Shown here: in pieces, positions 62,927 through 64,000 of the stretch | Position numbering within the stretch: position 1 is the first letter of the stretch | Layout of the letters: every line of letters begins with the position of its first letter | Source of the DNA: Photobacterium kishitanii | GTDB lineage: Bacteria > Pseudomonadota > Gammaproteobacteria > Enterobacterales > Vibrionaceae | DNA length: 64,000 nt | Assembly: GCF_003026355.1 (NCBI RefSeq) | Contig: NZ_PYON01000022.1 | Span: 1-64,000 of the forward strand | Reading direction: 5' to 3' | Notes under the pieces: generated by a model | Told to the model about the DNA's origin: nothing | The model's database searches: none | Seen by the model: the letters and a program-made list of their open reading frames with translations, nothing else | Made by a program: the position numbers and the translations under genes

Positions 62927-64000
62927 TGAGTCAGTCAGTAACTCCAGCTAACCGCACATGGATCACCTTAGCCGTTATGTTATCAGCAATTATGGTATTG
63001 CTGGATATGACGATTGCCAACGTTGCACTGCCGCATATGATGGGAGCACTAGGGGTTACATCTGAGCAGGTGACCTGGGTACTTACTTCTTATTCGATGG
63101 CTGAAGCTATCTGTATCCCACTTGCGAGTTATTTTGCGCTTAAATTTGGTGTGCGACGGTTATTAATCGTATCTGTGGTCGGTTTTATTATCACTTCTGC
63201 CTTGTGTGGTCAGGCTGATAGTCTTGCTGAAATGGTTACTTTTCGAATCATGCAAGGTGCTTTTGGTGCGTCAGTTATTCCACTGGCACAGTCAACAATG
63301 GTACAGATTTACCCTGCTAATGAGCGTGGTAAAGCAATGGCATTATTCAGTGTCGGTATTCTACTTGGACCGATTTTAGGTCCAACGGTTGGTGGTATTA
63401 TCACTGAGAATATGGATTGGCGTTGGATTTTTTATGTCAACGTACCGGTAGGTGCTTTGTGTCTTACTTTGGTTTATCTGTTTGTTAAGATCGATGGCAA
63501 AGGTGAATCAAAATTAGATTGGCCGTTAGTTATCGGTATGACAGTGGGTATTGGCCTATTACAAATGGTGCTTGATAGAGGTAATGAAGAAGGATGGTTT
63601 GAGTCTAACTTTATTCTATTTTCATTAATTATCAGTGCTATTGCCTGGGTATTCTTTATTGTGCGTTCATGGCGTACAAAAGGGGATATCGCACCAATGT
63701 GGCTATTAAAAGATCGAAATCTTGCTGTATCATGTTTGATCATGGCCGGCTTTTCGATGGGGCTTTTTGGTATAACACAGCTACAGCCGATGATGTTGGA
63801 GCAATTATTACATTATCCAGTAGAAACGACAGGATTTGTAATGGCACCGCGAGGATTAACATCAGCGATTGTGTTGCTAGTGATGGCACAATATATGGAT
63901 CGATTAGATCCAAGAATGCTGGTGGCGGTTGGACTTGGATTTAGTATCTTTGGTACCTATCTAATGATGCTTTATTCAATGGAGATTAATTTATATTGGG
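62926..64000 (+). CDS. EmrB-like MFS drug exporter (DHA2), cut off by the right edge
   Basis: ATG 62926 overlaps the EmrA stop (TAATG). It reads MSQSVTPANRTWITLAVMLS and on through helix motifs LLDMTIANVALPHMMGAL (motif D1 of DHA2 transporters), TSYSMAEAICIPL, GKAMALFSVGILLGPILGPTVGG (motif C) and WRWIFYVNVPVGAL. The frame is still open at base 64000 after 358 codons; a full DHA2 protein has about 510. It should export hydrophobic compounds by proton antiport together with EmrA and a TolC-type channel. Confidence 0.9.
   Translation, partial: MSQSVTPANRTWITLAVMLSAIMVLLDMTIANVALPHMMGALGVTSEQVTWVLTSYSMAEAICIPLASYFALKFGVRRLLIVSVVGFIITSALCGQADSLAEMVTFRIMQGAFGASVIPLAQSTMVQIYPANERGKAMALFSVGILLGPILGPTVGGIITENMDWRWIFYVNVPVGALCLTLVYLFVKIDGKGESKLDWPLVIGMTVGIGLLQMVLDRGNEEGWFESNFILFSLIISAIAWVFFIVRSWRTKGDIAPMWLLKDRNLAVSCLIMAGFSMGLFGITQLQPMMLEQLLHYPVETTGFVMAPRGLTSAIVLLVMAQYMDRLDPRMLVAVGLGFSIFGTYLMMLYSMEINLYW

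Noticed and set aside
1-64000. tRNA, rRNA or CRISPR arrays
   Set aside because: No cloverleaf with TTCGANNC, no rRNA-like sequence and no series of spaced identical repeats was seen on reading; the only direct repeat is the 56-bp duplication.

Overview
The window is AT-rich chromosomal DNA of a gammaproteobacterium, most likely of the Vibrionaceae and in flavour close to Photobacterium. This is inferred from gene content and order: divergent hdfR/maoP, a Vibrio-type mrcB, slyB, creA, mogA, gloA2, DUF3010, DUF3820 and a Dld-II type D-lactate dehydrogenase. I saw no rRNA, tRNA, insertion sequence, phage or CRISPR array. The species is not determined.

Layout. 1-11.1 kb: a DUF1919 protein, a long-chain acyl-CoA ligase, an LRR-protein kinase fusion, a YafK-like L,D-transpeptidase, a TetR regulator, a four-gene export operon (TolC-like, HlyD-like and two paralogous ABC-2 permeases with no ATPase), and slyB. 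11.3-19.6 kb: a DUF2628-like membrane protein, a long gene-poor gap, a UhpC-like transporter, and a two-gene unit on the minus strand. That unit has a GshB-like ATP-grasp ligase overlapping a protein that fuses an N-formylglutamate-amidohydrolase-like domain to a DUF1704 (QEGLA, MATCAP-like) metallopeptidase. maoP and hdfR follow. 19.9-33.1 kb is mostly housekeeping: mrcB, NUDIX, a META-domain lipoprotein, DUF3820, an LRR lipoprotein, gloA2, an orphan ParA, an MscS-like channel, a rhodanese, DUF3010, a YgjP-like peptidase, an ICMT-like methyltransferase, mogA, and one secreted DUF4832 protein.

33.5-50.7 kb is an exopolysaccharide locus of the Wzx/Wzy type. It encodes a phosphoglycosyl transferase, an outer-membrane beta-barrel, a short OPX protein without its own outer-membrane helix, a Wzz/BY-kinase without a C-terminal tyrosine cluster, a flippase, a polymerase, an acetyltransferase, three GT4 glycosyltransferases and a small membrane protein. 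Its distal end carries two more secreted DUF4832 (glycosidase-like) proteins on the minus strand, flanking a GINT1_N-like beta-propeller protein. A decayed fragment of a further DUF4832 copy abuts the first of these. The DUF4832 proteins are the obvious candidates for cutting or remodelling the polymer, but this is inference.

51-64 kb: creA, a small cytosolic protein, a DUF2157/DUF4401-like membrane-protein gene broken by a perfect 56-bp tandem duplication, a DUF1289-CWC fusion, GNAT and SRPBCC proteins, a repeat-rich secreted protein, a GreA/GreB-like factor, a LysR regulator divergent from a D-lactate dehydrogenase gene that has a perfect inverted repeat just before its start, and an EmrAB-like efflux pair that runs off the right edge.

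The strongest candidates for undescribed biology are the ATP-grasp/FGase-QEGLA pair, the DUF4832 family expansion at the EPS locus, and the split outer-membrane export module. All domain names come from recognition of motifs by eye, without database searches.
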